Shown here one piece after another: positions 7,945-16,833 of a stretch of DNA of 64,000 nt. The translations under genes were made by a program, and so were the position numbers. The notes beneath the pieces were generated by a model. That model did not search any database and was not told the DNA's origin. It saw only the letters and a program-made list of their open reading frames with translations. Source of the stretch: Mesorhizobium sp. 65-26 (GTDB lineage: Bacteria; Pseudomonadota; Alphaproteobacteria; Rhizobiales; Rhizobiaceae); assembly GCA_001899205.1 (NCBI GenBank), contig MKVL01000010.1, positions 453,914-517,913 of the forward strand, read 5' to 3'. How positions within the stretch are numbered: the stretch's first letter is position 1; each line of letters starts with the position of its first letter.

Positions 7945-8424
7945 TTACCGATTTTTACGGAACGATCGGGCGATACGTTCGACAATTGGCCCGAACATCG
8001 CCTGATCCTTCGTGTCGTACACGATATCAAAACAGGTGACGATACGATGCTTTTGGCACATGCCGTAGAAAACAACTTTGCCATCAGCCGAGGTGCTTGA
8101 AATTGCAGCGAGCGAGGGTTTGTCAACTTGATAAGTCACTTTATCGCCATCGCTGACGTTCATATCTTTCAGGTACTCGAATAGGCTCTTGCCGTAGGTA
8201 TGGGTTCGATACTGACGCAGCTGGGAGTGTGGATATTCTTCCGGCTCGAATGTTTGGCCGTAGTTATGGGCGAATCCGCCAAGCAAACGGCCATCGCCTT
8301 CTGCAAAGAAAACAGGAATCTCGATTTTACTCCCGCCACTGATGGAAACCGTCCATCTGATCGGCTCGTCGGCGATGGCGGCTGGTGCCAACAACGCCAA
8401 AAGGCCGAGTGCAAAGAATCTCAT
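7945..8424 (-). CDS. secreted hypothetical protein (cargo gene)
   Basis: A 159-residue protein on the minus strand with a typical signal peptide (MRFFALGLLALLAPAAIA, cleavage after about residue 18) and a beta-rich soluble domain containing two cysteines (GMCQKHRIVTCFDIVYD). GGAGG lies 6 bases before the start at 8424. It is convergent with the PLA2-like cassette. Its location between phage structural modules and opposite orientation mark it as cargo. A periplasmic protective role is conceivable; the family is not recognised. Confidence 0.65.
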   Translation of the reverse strand: MRFFALGLLALLAPAAIADEPIRWTVSISGGSKIEIPVFFAEGDGRLLGGFAHNYGQTFEPEEYPHSQLRQYRTHTYGKSLFEYLKDMNVSDGDKVTYQVDKPSLAAISSTSADGKVVFYGMCQKHRIVTCFDIVYDTKDQAMFGPIVERIARSFRKNR

Positions 8425-8695
8425 TGCGTCCTCCGGAGCGGTAATTGCGTGGCGACGCCGCAAACGCCCGGAACGGGCTGAGACAATCGACATCTTCATC
8501 GCGAAATACATAGGCTCTGCACCCATAGCGTGTGTTGTCGATAGGTTCAATTGCTGGCGGCGGATCATAATTCTGCATCGTCGGCGGCGCTTGAGGGGCG
8601 CGGCATGGATCCCAGAGGCTGCGCCGGGTCGCGTCGCTCCTTGCTGCGCTCAGGGATGACGAGTCGCGACGCCGACGACCAACGAAAGTCCATCC

Positions 8696-9247
8696 ATGCC
8701 CGTCCGCATCGTCCCCGCCACGTTGCGGGATCTCTCCTACATCGCCGCCAACCTGAGGCCCGAGGACCGGGACGAGATCGACTGCCAGTGCGATGGCTGG
8801 ACGCCGGCGCTGCTGGCGCTGACGGCCCTGCAGGGCCTTGCCTATGTCGCCGAGCTCGACGGCAATCCGGAGGCGGGCTTCGGCGCGGCCGAGCAGCGGA
8901 GCGGCCTGTGGATCGCCTGGAGCTGGGGCACGCGCCGGATGCGGCGCTGCGTGCCCGACATCACGCGCTTCTTCCATGGCGTGCTCGGGCCGCGGGTCGC
9001 GGCGCGCGGCGCCTTTCGCGTCGAGGCGCGGCCGCTCGCCGGCAATGAACTCGCGCTGCGCTGGCTGGCAAGGCTGGGCGCGACGCAGCGCTGTCGCCTG
9101 CCGGCCTATGGCAGGAACGGCGAGGATTTCTTCCTCTATGACTGGACAAGAGAAGGCTGGAACCATGTGTCTGTTTCAAAAACCACCGGAACTGAAGCCG
9201 CTGCCGCCGGTGCCGACCGCGCAGGACAAGGACGTGCAGGCGCGTGA
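8696..9247 (+). CDS. T7 gp13-like virion protein (acetyltransferase-like fold)
   Basis: A 183-residue protein beginning MPVRIVPATLRDLSYIAANL, typical of GNAT-like DUF2833 proteins related to T7 gp13, an internal protein needed for virion assembly. The segment WIAWSWGTRRMRRCVPDITRF and the ARPLAGNELALRWLARLG block match the degenerate acetyltransferase core seen in such proteins. It lies before the portal gene as in many podoviral prophages. Its last 83 bases overlap the next ORF. Enzymatic activity is unlikely; a structural role is favoured. Confidence 0.65.
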   Translation: MPVRIVPATLRDLSYIAANLRPEDRDEIDCQCDGWTPALLALTALQGLAYVAELDGNPEAGFGAAEQRSGLWIAWSWGTRRMRRCVPDITRFFHGVLGPRVAARGAFRVEARPLAGNELALRWLARLGATQRCRLPAYGRNGEDFFLYDWTREGWNHVSVSKTTGTEAAAAGADRAGQGRAGA

Positions 9248-9359
9248 AGCGGCGCTGCGCGCCGAACTCGAGCAGCGCCAGGGCTCGGCGAGCACCGTCA
9301 AGACCGACCTCGCGCCGGGCTCGCTCTCCGGCCAACGCCGCGTGCTGCTCGGGGTCTGA
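9165..9359 (+). CDS. small phage protein upstream of the portal
   Basis: A 64-residue protein starting at ATG 9165 within the end of the gp13-like gene, in another frame, preceded by GAGAAGGCTGG. It begins MCLFQKPPELKPLPPVP and has a charged helix (DVQAREAALRAELEQRQ). Short Pro-rich proteins of this type often precede the portal in T7-like prophages. The function is not known to me. The tight overlap suggests it is part of the structural operon. Confidence 0.55.
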   Translation: MCLFQKPPELKPLPPVPTAQDKDVQAREAALRAELEQRQGSASTVKTDLAPGSLSGQRRVLLGV

Positions 9360-9363
9360 ACCC

Positions 9364-9453
9364 ATGACCGCGATGAAGCGCAGCTTTCGCCGCCGTGTGC
9401 TGGATTGGTGGATCTGGCGCCGGCACGCCCGCCGGATGAAGCGGCGCGGGTAA
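9364..9453 (+). CDS. possible tiny basic protein
   Basis: An ORF of 29 residues, nearly half Arg/Lys with four Trp-containing positions (RRRVLDWWIWRRHARRMKRRG). It starts 4 bases after the previous stop and lies in the same operon. No strong ribosome site is visible (GGGGT only), so expression would depend on coupling. The amphipathic basic/aromatic composition could bind membranes or nucleic acid. It may not be a gene. Confidence 0.3.
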   Translation: MTAMKRSFRRRVLDWWIWRRHARRMKRRG

Positions 9454-9575
9454 GGCGCGCCGGCAACTTCCGCCACGTTTGGAAAGATGGCCGGTCTTTC
9501 GCCTGGGCACCATTCGGCGCCGCCGCCTTCCGCATCTCCACCCAAATCTCCCATCACAACCAGACGAGATCTCCC

Positions 9576-11369
9576 ATGAGCGATTCACGCGCCCGCGATA
9601 TTCTCGCGCGCCAGTCCGAGATGGAAACCGAGCGCAGCCGCTATGAACCGGTCTGGGAAGCGGTGGCCGAGTTCTGCGATCCCGACGCGCCCGACATGTG
9701 GAACGGCCGTGATCGCGCCGGCGACAATCAGGCCGAGCGCCAGGAGCGGCGCGGCTCGCGTGTCTATGCCAACACCATCAATTCGGCCGCCAACCGTCTG
9801 GCGGCGGGGCTCGAAAGCCTGATCATCCCGCAATCGGAGAAATGGCACGGGCTCACCACGGCGGCCATGGACGACGAGGAGACCGACGAGGAAAAGGAAT
9901 GGGCGGAGGGACTGCGCGACTTCCTGTTCGCGCTGCGCTATTCGCCCGCCTCGAATTTCGTGCCGGCCACGCAGGCCTGCCTGCGCAATGTCGTGCGCTA
10001 CGGTCCGGCCTACCTCTATGCCGAGGAGGGGTTCGGCGCGACGCTGATCCGCTATGTCTCCATCCCCGTTGCCGAGGGTTATCTGTCGCGCGACCGCTGG
10101 GGCCAGGTCGATACCTTCCATCGCCGCTACGAGCGCACCGCCCGCCAGGCGGCGCAGATGCTGGGTTATAGTAAGCTGCCGCCGCGCATCAGGGCGCTGG
10201 TCGACGACCCCGCCAAATGCGACACGCGCGTCTCGCTCGTCCAGTGCATAAAGCCGCGCGACGAGCGCAGGCTCTATCGCGCAGGCGACAGCCATCGCTA
10301 TCTCGATACCGCCTTCGCTTCCTACCATGTCATCGAGGAGGAAGAGGTGATCGTCAGGGAGGCGGGCTTCGGTACTTTCCCGGTCTCCTGCTTCAACTGG
10401 CGCCGCTACGAGGGCGATGTCTACGGCATCTCGCCGACCATTGAGGCGCTGACCACGGTGCGCGAGGAGAACGCCGTGCGCCGTTCCGGCCTGCGCGCGC
10501 TGCAGCAGATCACGGACCCGCCGACCGCCTCCAGGGCGAGGCTCGACTATGTGCCCGTGCTCAATCCCGGCGAGAATTATCCCGGTCTCATCGATGACAA
10601 CGGCCGGCCGTTGATCCAGCCGATCGCTACCGGCCAGAACCCCAGCTACGCCTTCGACTCCGCGGCGAGCCGGGCGGAGGAGATCCGCGACATGATGTTC
10701 GTCAACCTGTTCCAGACGCTGGTGCAGAATCCGCAGATGACGGCGACCGAGGCGTTGATAAGGCAGGAGGAAAAGGGCGCGCTGCTCGGACCTTCCGGCT
10801 CGGTCATCCAGGCCGGCTTCGCCAGCAATCTCGACCGCGAGCTCGGCCTTCTCGAGGACAAGGGGCTCTATGACGAGGACAGCCGCTTCGTGCCACCGCA
10901 GAGCCTGGCGGGCAAGTCCGTCCGTCCGACCTTCACCGGACCGCTCGACGTGCTGCGCCGCGCAGCGGAAGCCCGCGACACGATCCAGCTGGTCCAGACG
11001 GCCATGCAGATGGCGCAGTTCGACCCCGGCATCATGGACAACATCGACACCGATGCGGCGATCCGCGTCGTGCAGGGCGCCGGGCGCAGCCCGCAGCGCG
11101 TCTTCCGTCGCCGGGACGAGGTGGAAGGTCTGCGTGGAACCAGAGCACAAGCCCAACAAGCACAGACCGGCATGGCGGCACTCGCCGCTGCGGGCAGGGT
11201 GGCGAAGGATGCCGTGCCCGCGGCTGTCGAGGCGCGCAACAGCGGCCTGCTCGACAGCCTGCAGGCGATGATGCAGGGCGCCCAGGCCGGAACGGCGGAT
11301 GGTGGCGGATCGCCCGGCGCCCCGTCCATCGGGATGCAAGGCGCGGCGCCGGGCGGCGGTGCCGCATGA
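9576..11369 (+). CDS. podoviral portal (head-tail connector) protein
   Basis: A 597-residue protein with the features of the T7 gp8-like connector family: N-terminal LARQSEMETERSRYEPVWE, then RRGSRVYANTINSAANRLAAGLES, a NWRRYEGDVYGISP segment and a Gln/Ala/Gly-rich C-terminus. Twelve copies would form the portal ring through which DNA is packaged and ejected. ATG 9576 is chosen because homology begins there; the open frame upstream is non-conserved. The stop overlaps the next start by 4 bases (ATGA), indicating coupling. Confidence 0.9.
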   Translation: MSDSRARDILARQSEMETERSRYEPVWEAVAEFCDPDAPDMWNGRDRAGDNQAERQERRGSRVYANTINSAANRLAAGLESLIIPQSEKWHGLTTAAMDDEETDEEKEWAEGLRDFLFALRYSPASNFVPATQACLRNVVRYGPAYLYAEEGFGATLIRYVSIPVAEGYLSRDRWGQVDTFHRRYERTARQAAQMLGYSKLPPRIRALVDDPAKCDTRVSLVQCIKPRDERRLYRAGDSHRYLDTAFASYHVIEEEEVIVREAGFGTFPVSCFNWRRYEGDVYGISPTIEALTTVREENAVRRSGLRALQQITDPPTASRARLDYVPVLNPGENYPGLIDDNGRPLIQPIATGQNPSYAFDSAASRAEEIRDMMFVNLFQTLVQNPQMTATEALIRQEEKGALLGPSGSVIQAGFASNLDRELGLLEDKGLYDEDSRFVPPQSLAGKSVRPTFTGPLDVLRRAAEARDTIQLVQTAMQMAQFDPGIMDNIDTDAAIRVVQGAGRSPQRVFRRRDEVEGLRGTRAQAQQAQTGMAALAAAGRVAKDAVPAAVEARNSGLLDSLQAMMQGAQAGTADGGGSPGAPSIGMQGAAPGGGAA

Positions 11370-11689
11370 GCCGCAAGCGCTTTGCCCGACCTTCCGACGC
11401 CGGCGGCCCGCTCGCGGCGCGCGCGGCGCTGGCGAAAGCCTATGCGCGGGTCTTCTCCGGCGAGGACGGCGAAATGGTGCTGGCCGACCTGACGGCCACG
11501 ACAGGCTACTACCGCCGCCCGTCCTATGGCGACTGGCTGGCGCGAACGAAGACGCCCGAGGGCTTCGAACTGCACAGCGCGCTGAGCAATGCCCGCGCCG
11601 AAGTGGTGCGGCACATCATGGATCAGTTGATGCTGGAGGACGGAGACCTGGCCGCGCTGGAGAAGGCGGCGCGGGCGGAGGAGAGGTGA
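11366..11689 (+). CDS. Bbp19-like phage protein
   Basis: A 107-residue protein with the helical pattern AKAYARVFSGEDGEMVLADL, common to Bbp19-type proteins found between the portal and capsid genes of Bordetella-phage-like podoviruses. It has no signal or membrane segment. It is coupled to the portal by a 4-base overlap. The role is unknown, probably virion assembly. In related phages the scaffold and capsid genes follow at once; here they are displaced by cargo genes and the second ejection protein. Confidence 0.6.
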   Translation: MSRKRFARPSDAGGPLAARAALAKAYARVFSGEDGEMVLADLTATTGYYRRPSYGDWLARTKTPEGFELHSALSNARAEVVRHIMDQLMLEDGDLAALEKAARAEER

Positions 11690-11710
11690 GAGCGACGGGG
11701 CACTGCTTGG

Positions 11711-12028
11711 CTACAATTCGCTTAAATCCACGGTAAACCGCACCGGGCTCCGTTTGACTCCCTGAGGCCAGCACTTCCTGACCGATCTCAAGAGTTGTTG
11801 TGCCGCTGTCGCGGCCGTGGCTGAATGCGGCGTATAGGAAACAACGGCAATAGACTGGAGTCTGCCAGTCTTGTCCAAGGTCGCCTCGAACGTGGCCTTG
11901 AGATGAATGTCGACCGCCGACGCGGGAAGCCGCAGGCAACGCAGAATCTGATCGTCGAGGCGCTTCGCCTCATTGGCGCGCACTGGCGCGGCCGACATCA
12001 GCAGCAGTAAAATCGCAAGTATCCGCAT
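11711..12028 (-). CDS. secreted protein with TonB/TolA C-terminal-like domain (cargo gene)
   Basis: A 105-residue minus-strand protein with a signal peptide (MRILAILLLLMSAAPVRA) and a mature part whose pattern (LKATFEATLDKTGRLQSIAVV...LLRSVRKCWPQG) resembles the beta-alpha-beta C-terminal domain of TonB/TolA proteins. Two cysteines (residues in ILRCLRLP and RKCWPQ) may pair. AAGGGGAA precedes the start at 12028. It has no transmembrane anchor, so it would be free in the periplasm. As a TonB/TolA mimic it could interfere with receptor-dependent killing or infection. That is speculation. Confidence 0.65.
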   Translation of the reverse strand: MRILAILLLLMSAAPVRANEAKRLDDQILRCLRLPASAVDIHLKATFEATLDKTGRLQSIAVVSYTPHSATAATAAQQLLRSVRKCWPQGVKRSPVRFTVDLSEL

Positions 12029-12227
12029 TCGTCGTTCCCCTTGCTGGTGAACGATAGCGTCGAAAGTCCAGAGAAGTAAGGTGCCGCCGCCAAGGCCACG
12101 TTCCTTGTGCCGCTTCCACCATCCGGACCTCCAAACAATCAGCACCCGCACTGTCCGACCGGGCCGTCAGCTCGGCGGGCCGTCGCCGCGTGCTCCTTTC
12201 GAAACTGCCTGGGCAGGGAAACAGCCA

Positions 12228-14431
12228 ATGGTCCATATCATCCCTCTCTCCGTCGCACAGCGCCGGCCTGGCAACGCAGTGCGATATCCGGTCTCCGCGG
12301 CAGGCCCGCAGTTCGACGACCATTGGCAGGCGGTTGCCGAGCGCCATGAGCAGCGCATGGCGCAGCAGCGGGCCTTCGATACCGAGATCGCCGCGCGCCG
12401 GCTGAACGATGAGATCGCCAAGGCGGAAGCTGATGCGGTGGCCAACGCGCCCGCCGACGGTGCAGGCCTGCACGACGCCATGTACGGCCAGGTCGATCCG
12501 CGCACCGGCCAGGTGGTGAAGACCGGCCTCTTCGACACGCTGTTCGGCGATTTCCAGGAGCAGGCCCCAGCCGAACTGCGCCCCGGCCTGGCCAGCCGCA
12601 AGGCCGCGCTGCGAGAGGCCGGCTCTTTGCGCATGGCGATGCAGCAGCTCCAGCGCCGCAAGCAATATGAGCAAGACCAGGTTTCGGCGGCGCAGACCGA
12701 CGAGCTCGACAACATCGCGCGGAGCGACCCGAACGACGCCGCCGCTTTCGAGGCCGCGCGCCAGCGTGGCCTCGATCTCATCGCCTCTATGGGCCTAGAT
12801 GCGCAAGGCAGGTCTCAGGCCGAAGCCGCCTGGCGCGACCGCACGGCAAAGTCGCGTGTCGAGGCGTTGATTGCCGGCAATCCGCAAACAGCGCTCGATC
12901 TGCTTGGACTGAGAGGTTCTTCCAGCAACCAAAGTAATCTGCCCGATCAGGGCGTCGATAGCATGACCACCGGCTCTGTCGCGCGGAACGACAACTCTGG
13001 TTTGTCTGGCGAAAAGGAGGGGCGCCTTCACAAGGCCGACCCAAGCGAGCGGGTAGGGCAGGCGTTTCTCGACAAAGCCCCCATCGACGCGCTGCTGGCT
13101 CAGCTATCGCCTGGTTCATACGATGACGTTGTCAGGCAAGCACGCAGCGCGGATGCCGCGAGCTTTATTTCGAGGCACGCCAATCTCGACACCGACGCGC
13201 AGAAGGCAAAGGCCGCGATAGACAATATGGAGCCCTATTCCGGTTCAAGGCATGACGACACCGAATTCGCTCAAGTCTTCGGCGCCGAAGAGGGCGGCAA
13301 GAGGTCCAGAGCCTTCAACTGGAGGGCAGATGTGAGCCCATATCTAGCCGACATGCGCGTGAAGCCGACCAACGAGGTCGACGCGTCCATTTTCGCGGCG
13401 AAACCCATTCCGAACCGATTCTCGCCGAAGCAGGACCCTGAATTATACAAGCTCGATCAGGCACGCTTTGAAGAGGATGAGAAGCGTCATGAACTGAACG
13501 CGGACGCCGCCGCGTTGGTTATCCAACAGAGGCAGGTCGACCCTGCTGCCTACGCCCGCAGGGTCAGCCCCAGCCTCGATGCTGCGCTCAAGGATTTATC
13601 GACGCCGCAGAATTTGCAGTCTGCGCTCGCCAAGTCATTTGCGGCTCAGCGTCAGTTGGGCATTGCAAAGCCCCAGCCGCTGCCTCGGTCCGATGCCGAG
13701 GGCCTGCTGAGGGCCTGGGGCGATTCACCTGATCCCGAGGAAGCGCGTCGGCAAGCGCTGGAGGGGATAGCGGACCCGAGGTGGCGCAAAGCGTTGGCTA
13801 AGCAGTTGGATGACATCGGGTTGGCTCGACCACAGGCGCGGGCCGCGGATGGGGTGGATTCGAGCGCAGACCGATCTGACGGTGTCGATTCCGAGCGACC
13901 CGCAAAATTTGCGAAGTCTATCTATCTGTCGCCTGCAGACATTCTTCGCCTCAAGAAAGCGGTAATGACAGAGTGGCTGCAGATCGACGATGAAGACGAA
14001 GCGAGAGGCGTCCTCGACGTTATACTGAACAGGTACGTCTCTGGGCACTTCGGAAACGATTTTCGCGAGCTTCTAAACAAGAACGCCCAATTTACTGCCA
14101 TAAATAGCGAAATAAGTAGGAAAAACGGACAGCATGACGTTGACCAGCTGTCGATATCTGACCCAAGATTCCCTAGAGTATCAAATCTGATTGATGAGTA
14201 TTTATTGCAGCGAGCAGCTGGAGCGCGTGCCGTGGCCGGAACTAGGTTGAATTATGCAAATCCAGGTGAGTCCGATCAAAAAAGTCAAGCCTGGATAAGG
14301 GTATTAAAGACGGAAAGTGGCTTGGGCGACAATTCTACGGCACGGCAAAAGACAACGTTCCGTTCCGTCCTAAGGAGTTTGGGATCGAGCTTCCTGATGA
14401 TTATTATCCTGATGCGATGACACCCCCGTAA
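12228..14431 (+). CDS. ejection-protein paralogue 2 with SleB-like cell-wall hydrolase C-terminus (frameshifted)
   Basis: The uninterrupted frame runs to 14420 (730 residues), but its last 45 codons look non-coding. A -1 shift at the A6 run 14278-14283 gives a sensible ending (LDKGIKDGKWLGRQFYGTA...FGIELPDDYYPDAM) and a stop at 14429-14431. Residues 1-230 are the paralogue module. A long helical region follows. From about residue 570 the ARGVLDVILNRYVSGHFG...QFTA...LNYANP pattern resembles SleB-type peptidoglycan hydrolases, which would locally open the wall during DNA ejection. The shift may be a mutation, a sequencing error or slippage. Confidence 0.7.
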
Positions 14432-14465
14432 CGACAGTGCTGATACCGAGGACGACGTCGCAGCA

Positions 14466-14885
14466 TTAGTGAGCGCACCCAATATCCTGAAGGGTGAAGT
14501 CCACGTCGCTGCCGTCATCCGTGCGGATGGTGTAGAACGTTGTGGACGCGCTTTCGGCGGGCCGCCACTTGAAGTCTTTTACGATCTTCGGCACTACGGC
14601 GAACATGTAAGAGAGCATAGGGCCGGCGATGAAACCATGCTCTCCCTCTTTCGTCACCAGCTCCGCCGCTGTTGCCGCCTGCAACTGGCTGCAGTCATCC
14701 GAGAAGCATGCCTTGCCGGAGCCTTGTCTGATCACGGTCACGACAACACCTGACTCGGCTGCCTTAAAAAGAACGCCCTTAGGGCAGCTTTTGAATAACG
14801 TTGCCGGCTGATTCACGTCGTTAGACCGCGCTACGCCGGATAGCAAGGCAAGCATCGCTGCCGCGGCGAGAATGAGCGGTTTCAA
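14466..14885 (-). CDS. secreted cysteine-containing hypothetical protein (cargo gene)
   Basis: A 139-residue minus-strand protein with a signal peptide (MKPLILAAAAMLALLSGVARS) and a mature domain with four cysteines (KSCPKG, KACFSDDCSQL, DIGCAH). It lies 34 bases after, and convergent to, the hydrolase-bearing ejection gene. A periplasmic protein beside a peptidoglycan hydrolase could protect the lysogen from it, but nothing in the sequence proves this. Family not recognised. Confidence 0.65.
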   Translation of the reverse strand: MKPLILAAAAMLALLSGVARSNDVNQPATLFKSCPKGVLFKAAESGVVVTVIRQGSGKACFSDDCSQLQAATAAELVTKEGEHGFIAGPMLSYMFAVVPKIVKDFKWRPAESASTTFYTIRTDDGSDVDFTLQDIGCAH

Positions 14886-15324
14886 GAATGCCTCTTATGG
14901 TTGCATTATCAAAAAAAACTTCACGAAGGTTGTAGTCATTTTCATTGAGTTGTCCAATCGAATTTCCGTCGCGGCTTTGTGGTTGCGAGACACATTGCCG
15001 GCGTTCAATGCCGCCAAGGGAGCCTGCCGAGGCGATGATCGCGCAGTATTGAGGAAACGAAAACGCCAATACTGCCCAATATCGCAATGCGTAGCGCCAG
15101 GTTAGCTCGCGCATTGTAGGCGCGGTGCTGTGTTCCGGCCGAATTGAACCGTCCGCAGGGCACGGCAATCGATTTAGGATGCACGAATTTTCGATGGGCC
15201 TTAGATTGAGGGCCGCTTTTTGCGAATTGAGCCCTCGACAGAGCCGATATCTGAGATCGTGGGGGCAGCCGTTCATCCCCCTGCCGGACCTTCTCCCCGT
15301 GAACGGGGAGAAGGCGGCTAACGA
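14886..15324. other. intergenic stretch with one palindrome
   Basis: Within these 439 bases I see no ORF with coding character or ribosome site. It holds a CCTTCTCCCCGT/ACGGGGAGAAGG palindrome at its right end, listed separately. Confidence 0.4.
15289..15314. repeat. CCTTCTCCCC palindrome
   Basis: A perfect 12-base inverted repeat (CCTTCTCCCCGT with ACGGGGAGAAGG) around a 2-base centre. A second copy of the core lies at 18917-18940. This is the type of short palindrome found between genes in many rhizobia. It could also act as a transcription terminator for the convergent lipoprotein gene. Confidence 0.6.
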
Positions 15325-15642
15325 TCAATAATTGCCGTTGTAGTAGCGGTCGTCGCAGGGCGCCACGTAGATGCGGCCCGACGGATCGCGGTAGCGGCAG
15401 AGCTGATTGTTGCGCGGCTCCTGCGGGGTCGTGGCATTGCCGACGACGGCGCCCAGCAGCGCGCCGCTGGCCGCGCCGATGACGGTGCTCTTGGTGTCGT
15501 GGCCGATGGCCTGGCCGACGAGGGCGCCGCCGGCGCCGCCGAGCAGGGCGCCAGTGGTGGTGCGCTGCTGGGACTCGGTCTGCGAGCATCCCGCCAGAAC
15601 GGCGGTGAGAAGAACTGCCGCCATGGCTTTCTTGACGATCAT
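15325..15642 (-). CDS. glycine-zipper lipoprotein (cargo gene)
   Basis: A 105-residue lipoprotein: lipobox Val-Leu-Ala-Gly-Cys19, then a glycine-zipper region (TGALLGGAGGALVGQAIG and SALLGAVVGNA-like repeats) of the 17-kDa-antigen/YMGG type, and a C-terminal Arg/Tyr-rich tail with two cysteines (LCRYRDP, APCDDRYY). AAGGAG precedes the start at 15642. Such proteins sit at the outer membrane and may oligomerise through the zipper. It interrupts the phage operon on the opposite strand, so it is cargo that could change the lysogen's surface. Confidence 0.75.
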   Translation of the reverse strand: MIVKKAMAAVLLTAVLAGCSQTESQQRTTTGALLGGAGGALVGQAIGHDTKSTVIGAASGALLGAVVGNATTPQEPRNNQLCRYRDPSGRIYVAPCDDRYYNGNY

Positions 15643-15933
15643 CCGGAAACTCCTTTGAAGCCCCAGGATCTGAAAATTGGGGGCGAGCGGACGCCAGATG
15701 CGGTGGCATTGCGGCGGAACGGCGGCGCGCCTGCTCACGAAGTGAATCGTGGTTTCTCGGGCGTTGATGCGCGCGCAGTGAAACATTCCGCGCGAACAAT
15801 CGGATAGCGCCGCCGGCTACCAACCCGATTCAACCTGATCCGCTTGCCGCCAATCGTCCGCGCAGGCCGCCAGGTCTTGCGGGACAAACGAGCCGCGACA
15901 CGCGGCGTCCCTACTCAAGAACGGAGAAACGAC

Positions 15934-16507
15934 ATGACACGAGGTCTTCCGCGTACGCTTGCCCGCGCGGCCACCCGCGAGGCGGGTCTTGCGCCGCCCA
16001 GGCTCGGTCTCAAGGCCGTGACGACGGGGCAGGGCGGTTCGTTCCGCACCGTCTTCACCTTCGCCGGCATGCAGGTGCCTGTGGCCAAGGCGCAGTCCTA
16101 TGCTGGCCAGCTTTTGTTCAACTTCGCCAAGGGCAAGGTCCGGCTGAAGGGGGGGCACGGCCAGGCTTCAGGTCGCGGCGCTGAGCGACCGCGCCGCGAC
16201 CATCAAGAACAACGCCTCGCTGGCCTGGGCGCTGGGTTCAGCCCCGGCATCCGCCACGGCGCTCGCCGGGACGATGGCGAATTTCGCGGCTGCCACGACG
16301 CGCACGCTCGACGGCGCCGGCAACGCGCTGTCCTCGGTCTCCAGGGCCGACCTCGCCGCTGCCGCCACGCTCGACGGCACGGTGACGCCCGTCAGCCTCT
16401 ACCTCAACCTTGCTTTCGCCACCGGCACGGACATCGCCGCCGACGGCACGCTCGCCGTGACGGGAACGATCACCCTGTTGTGGGAACATTGGGGCGACAA
16501 CGCCTAA
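15934..16507 (+). CDS. phage structural protein, frameshifted at a G7 run
   Basis: ATG 15934 follows GGAGA and opens a frame (TRGLPRTLARAATREAG...FAGMQVPVAKAQSYAGQLLFNFAKGKVRLKG). Coding character then switches frame after the G7 run at 16149-16155 and continues as TARLQVAALSDRAATIKNNAS...LLWEHWGDNA to a stop at 16505-16507. Removing one G restores a single 190-residue protein rich in Ala/Thr, with beta-type C-terminal repeats. Its place just before scaffold and capsid suggests a head or decoration protein. Mutation or sequencing error are both possible. Confidence 0.6.
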
Positions 16508-16524
16508 CCCCAAAACGGCATCTG

Positions 16525-16710
16525 CTAGTCGTGGCCGTTGGCTTGCCGCCACGCTTCCCATTCCGCCTGAGACAGGCTTTCACTCCCATGGATGCGGTGC
16601 CACTCGACCCATTCGGCATGCGTGGGAAGTTTCTCAAACGCTGGCTGATAGCCGCGAAGATCATACTCGTCCTTTGCCAGAAGCATGGAGTTCTTCTCGT
16701 AGCGAACCAT
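16525..16710 (-). CDS. small Trp-rich hypothetical protein (cargo gene)
   Basis: A 61-residue minus-strand ORF beginning MVRYEKNSMLLAKDEYDLRG, with a charged, Trp-rich C-terminal half (HAEWVEWHRIHG, AEWEAWRQANGHD) that looks genuinely coding. The ribosome site (GCGAGACC) is weak. It fills the gap between the frameshifted structural gene and the scaffold gene, on the opposite strand like other cargo here. No homologue comes to mind. Confidence 0.5.
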   Translation of the reverse strand: MVRYEKNSMLLAKDEYDLRGYQPAFEKLPTHAEWVEWHRIHGSESLSQAEWEAWRQANGHD

Positions 16711-16833
16711 CGCAATGGTCTCGCTGTGGCGATAGAGGCCTCGGCCCACGACTTCCTCCCTGCTTGGCGAGACAGAGCCATCGTCCGCAGCATGGCACGG
16801 GTCGGCTTTCCCAACAATCAGAGGATTAATCAC

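Noticed and set aside
14277-14285. Canonical -1 programmed frameshift heptamer at the A6 run
   Set aside because: Zero-frame codons are CAA AAA AGT, so the site does not follow the X-XXY-YYZ phasing; simple slippage or mutation is more likely.
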